Position numbers and translations under genes: made by a program. The notes beneath the pieces are model-generated. The model searched no databases and was not told where the DNA came from. It saw only the letters and a list, made by a program, of their open reading frames with translations. Positions 61,573-64,000 of a stretch of DNA of 64,000 nt are shown in pieces (positions within the stretch are counted from its first letter, which is position 1; each line of letters begins with the position of its first letter). Origin of the DNA: Sneathiella limimaris (GTDB lineage: Bacteria; Pseudomonadota; Alphaproteobacteria; Sneathiellales; Sneathiellaceae); the NCBI RefSeq assembly GCF_012932565.1, contig NZ_JABBYJ010000001.1, positions 1,612,001 to 1,676,000 of the forward strand, read 5' to 3'.

Positions 61573-61872
61573 TTAAACTCTCCATTGTTAAAACCGCTAA
61601 GAAGAGCTTTAAAGAAAATAAGTAAACAATAATATAATGGGCGGTGGGGCCGACCGTTACCTGAAATGCTACAAAAAATATATTTTTTATGATCAAACTG
61701 TATCATTTTAAGAAATAGGCCTTGCGCTGACGTTGGGGAAGGGGCAAGGTAGCCCGCAGAAATGGGCGGTCGGTTTTGCCGGCGGTGTGAATATTCTATG
61801 TGATACCCCAGGTGAGCAATCCCACTGAAATACCTCCAATTCAGAAGGCTTGCCGGGGAGAACTAAAAATAA
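61573..61872. other. Divergent region between globin and aldehyde dehydrogenase genes
   Basis: 300 bp. AT-rich next to the globin start (61573-61720), then GC-richer. TGAT-N8-ATCA at 61690-61705 is an inverted repeat, but its spacing does not fit FNR (N4). No gene seen. Confidence 0.35.
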
Positions 61873-63327
61873 ATGGGAGAAAACAAGGTGTTAGATAAAC
61901 GGAAATTTTATATCAATGGCCAGTGGGTAGATCCTTCGCAGCCAAATGATCTTGAAGTCATCAATCCTTCGACTGAAGAAGCCTGTGCAGTGATTTCACT
62001 GGGCAGCCAGGCTGATACAGACGCGGCGGTTGCTGCAGCAAAAGCAGCTTTTATTCCCTGGAGTGAAACTCCGAAGGAAGAGCGTCTAGCCAAAGTTGAA
62101 AAACTGGCAGATATCTATGAAGCACGTGCTGAGGAAATGGGTCAAGCCATCTCAATGGAAATGGGGGCTCCGATCTCCATGTCCAAAACAGCGCAGCAGG
62201 GTTCTGGCTCCTTCCATATCCGGAACTTCATTCGGGCTTTCAAGAAGTTTGAATTTGAGCGCCCACTGGGCCCACATGCGCCGAATGATCGGATTCTATA
62301 TGAGCCAGTGGGTGTTTGCGGACTGATTACGCCATGGAACTGGCCAATGAACCAGGTAACTTTGAAGGTTGTTCCTGCGGTAGCTGTTGGTTGTACTGTT
62401 GTCCTCAAGCCATCTGAGATTGCTCCGCTTTCTTCTATGTTGTTTGCTGAATTTATGGATGAAGCTGGCTTCCCAGCCGGTGTTTTCAACCTGGTGAACG
62501 GCGACGGTATGGGTGTGGGTACGCAGCTGTCTGGTCACGAAGATGTGGATATGATCTCCTTCACAGGGTCAACCCGTGCAGGTATTGCCATCTCCAAAAA
62601 TGCAGCGGATACCGTGAAACGGGTCGCGCTGGAGCTGGGTGGTAAAGGTGCCAATGTCATTTTCGCAGATGCTGATGAGAAAGCCGTAAAACGCGGTGCG
62701 ATGCATTGCTTTAATAACTCTGGTCAGTCCTGTAACGCACCAACACGGATGCTTGTAGAAAGCAGCATTTATGATGATGCTGTTGAGTCAGCTAAGCAGG
62801 CTGCTGAGGCAACTGCAGTTGATTTGTCAGATAAGGAAGGCCGTCACATCGGTCCTGTTGTTTCTGAAGCTCAGTACAACAAGATCCAGGGTCTGATCGA
62901 AAAAGGCATTGAAGAAGGTGCAACACTGGTAGCGGGTGGCCCAGGCCGACCTGCAGGCCTGAACAAAGGTTATTTCGTGCGCCCAACAGTTTTTGCTGAC
63001 GTCACGGAAGATATGACGATTGCTCGTGAAGAGATCTTCGGTCCAGTTTTGTCTATCATGAAATTCGATACTGAAGAAGAAGCTGTCAAAGTTGCCAATA
63101 ACACAGTTTATGGTCTGACAAACTATGTTCAGACTCAGGATCCAGCACGGCTTCGCCGCATGGCGCGTCGCCTCCGTTCAGGCATGGTTGAAATGAACGG
63201 CCAGGCACGCGGCGCAGGTGCACCGTTTGGTGGATACAAGCAATCAGGTAATGGGCGCGAAGGCGGTGTCTGGGGCCTTGAAGATTTCCTTGAGGTGAAA
63301 TCTGTCAGTGGGTGGTCAGACGACTAA
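61873..63327 (+). CDS. Aldehyde dehydrogenase family protein
   Basis: A 484-residue NAD(P)-dependent dehydrogenase. Cofactor and catalytic motifs are intact: WNWPMNQVTLKVVPAVAVG, FTGSTRAGIAI, general base Glu in ELGGKGANV, and nucleophile Cys in NNSGQSCNAPTR. The C-terminal PFGGYKQSGNGREGG is typical. It oxidises an aldehyde to the acid; substrate unknown. The high proportion of preferred codons suggests strong expression. RBS ggggaga; terminator 27 bp downstream. Confidence 0.93.
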   Translation: MGENKVLDKRKFYINGQWVDPSQPNDLEVINPSTEEACAVISLGSQADTDAAVAAAKAAFIPWSETPKEERLAKVEKLADIYEARAEEMGQAISMEMGAPISMSKTAQQGSGSFHIRNFIRAFKKFEFERPLGPHAPNDRILYEPVGVCGLITPWNWPMNQVTLKVVPAVAVGCTVVLKPSEIAPLSSMLFAEFMDEAGFPAGVFNLVNGDGMGVGTQLSGHEDVDMISFTGSTRAGIAISKNAADTVKRVALELGGKGANVIFADADEKAVKRGAMHCFNNSGQSCNAPTRMLVESSIYDDAVESAKQAAEATAVDLSDKEGRHIGPVVSEAQYNKIQGLIEKGIEEGATLVAGGPGRPAGLNKGYFVRPTVFADVTEDMTIAREEIFGPVLSIMKFDTEEEAVKVANNTVYGLTNYVQTQDPARLRRMARRLRSGMVEMNGQARGAGAPFGGYKQSGNGREGGVWGLEDFLEVKSVSGWSDD

Positions 63328-63353
63328 CGCAACCGATAGTATACTTTTTTATG

Positions 63354-63391
63354 AAAGAGCCGCGGCTAAACCAAGTCGCGGCTCTTTTTTT
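63354..63391 (+). terminator. Rho-independent terminator after the aldehyde dehydrogenase gene
   Basis: Stem AAAGAGCCGCG/CGCGGCTCTTT (63354-63364 with 63377-63387), 12-nt loop, then a T run. Confidence 0.92.
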
Positions 63392-63484
63392 AAGGTTTTA
63401 TAAAGGATATTTTGACAGCCTTAAATCAGTGAGAATTCTGACCTTAATGTTGCGGCAAGCCCTCAACACACAAAGGGGGCGAAA

Positions 63485-64000
63485 ATCAAAACGGTTTACC
63501 ATCTGGCTGTAGTCCTTGTGCTAACTGTCCTGTGCATCTCTCCAGCATCTGCTGCTGAGGTTCAATGCACGGAGGGTGAGACAATTACGCTTGCTGCCGA
63601 GGATTCCTTTTTCCCTTATTCTGGTCTTCACAATGGTAAACAGCGCGGATTTTCGTTCGATATTGTCAGGGCCGCCTACGCAGCGGTTGGCTGTCAGCTG
63701 AACCTTCTCTACGTTCCCTATAACCGGTGCATGGAAAAGGTCGAAAACGGAACCTTCCTCGGCTGCTTCAACACAACCAATTCCTATGAAAATAGCCGAA
63801 AATATATTCTGCATAACAAGCCATTGCTCTATGGAAAAATCCTGATTTACGCCCGTAAGGGACATCCAAAAGAGTTTGATCAGTCATCATATCATAACGC
63901 TCGGTTTGCTGTTGTTCGTGGGTATACGTACACAGATGAATTCGATCAGGATGAAAAAATCAAGAAGGTCTTCGTTGACTCAGATCTGCAAACCTTGGCG
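63485..64000 (+). CDS. Periplasmic substrate-binding protein (SBP_bac_3 type), N-terminal part, ATC start
   Basis: First 172 codons of an exported binding protein that continues beyond the window. The signal peptide (KTVYHLAVVLVLTVLCISPASA) leads to EVQC and then the family-typical ITLAAEDSFFPYSGLHNGKQRGFSFDIV and YNRCMEKVENG. The only start that keeps the signal peptide is ATC at 63485, 6 nt after an ideal RBS (aaggggg). No ATG, GTG or TTG exists in frame between the upstream stop and the hydrophobic core. Mature cysteines suggest a disulfide. Confidence 0.85.
   Translation, partial: MKTVYHLAVVLVLTVLCISPASAAEVQCTEGETITLAAEDSFFPYSGLHNGKQRGFSFDIVRAAYAAVGCQLNLLYVPYNRCMEKVENGTFLGCFNTTNSYENSRKYILHNKPLLYGKILIYARKGHPKEFDQSSYHNARFAVVRGYTYTDEFDQDEKIKKVFVDSDLQTLA

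Noticed and set aside
61690-61705. TGATC-AAACTG-TATCA inverted repeat before the globin gene, as an FNR site
   Set aside because: FNR boxes have a 4-bp spacer (TTGAT-N4-ATCAA); this one has 8 between TGAT and ATCA.
1-64000. tRNA, rRNA, CRISPR arrays, insertion sequences, phage genes
   Set aside because: Looked for characteristic sequences, regular repeats and transposase or integrase proteins on both strands and found none; I could not run a covariance search, so a small RNA could be missed.

Overview
The window looks like chromosomal DNA of a free-living, probably marine alphaproteobacterium of the Rhodospirillales/Sneathiella type. That placement is inferred from content: PAS_5-type orphan PAS proteins, a TRAP-TAXI transporter, a DddP-like M24 protein, a PhoX phosphatase, a BCCT carrier, a bufferin (DUF2282/DUF692/DUF2063/DoxX) operon and moderate GC. 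I saw no rRNA, tRNA, insertion sequence, prophage or CRISPR array. The window is gene-dense and mostly ordinary chromosome.

Layout. 1-1.7 kb: end of a branched-chain amino acid (Liv) ABC cassette, permease tail plus binding protein, closed by a strong terminator. 1.7-9.9 kb: a GlxA-like AraC regulator, small exported or membrane proteins, a VOC protein, c-di-GMP enzymes (PAS-GGDEF with I-site; EAL), an alpha/beta hydrolase and thioesterase pair, and a PAS_5 protein. 10-17 kb: YjdM-like zinc ribbon, LysR, peroxiredoxin-like protein, the bufferin operon (12.3-14.8 kb), an SHMT-like PLP enzyme with altered catalytic residues, and OmpW. 17-23.7 kb: three related hairpin repeats, an Fe(II)/2OG oxygenase, a histidine-kinase-like protein without its phosphoacceptor His, a CMD/HxlR divergon, SMR pump, NUC1 nuclease and a DddP-like protein lacking the catalytic Asp. 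23.8-31 kb: MATE/HxlR divergon, DJ-1 and GST pair facing TetR-YjdF, PanE-like reductase and a winged-helix/hydrolase fusion. 31-45 kb: an unknown secreted protein, several EamA exporters (one fronted by MarR-GNAT, one facing MarR), a RimB-RimK fusion, LysR/AzoR, a pentapeptide protein, a C45 acyltransferase and a periplasmic solute-binding-like protein.

45.6-51.9 kb is a phosphate-starvation module: a complete Ugp-type glycerol-3-phosphate ABC transporter (C-B-A-E order) followed by Tat-exported PhoX. An 11-bp-phased Pho-box array lies just before phoX. 52.4-64 kb carries a TRAP-TAXI transporter, an SCP2-type thiolase, BCCT carrier, nitroreductase, PAP2 phosphatase, a single-domain globin facing an aldehyde dehydrogenase, and a truncated periplasmic binding protein that appears to use an ATC start codon.

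A recurring design is the divergent regulator/target pair with duplicated palindromes between the genes: two HxlR units with 5-N5-5 half-site pairs, a MarR unit with two 16-bp palindromes, and a TetR unit with inverted 10-mers. The points most worth a second look are the DddP homologue with all metal ligands but no catalytic Asp, the His-to-Gln kinase, the covarying hairpin repeats, the bufferin operon and the HxlR operator pairs.
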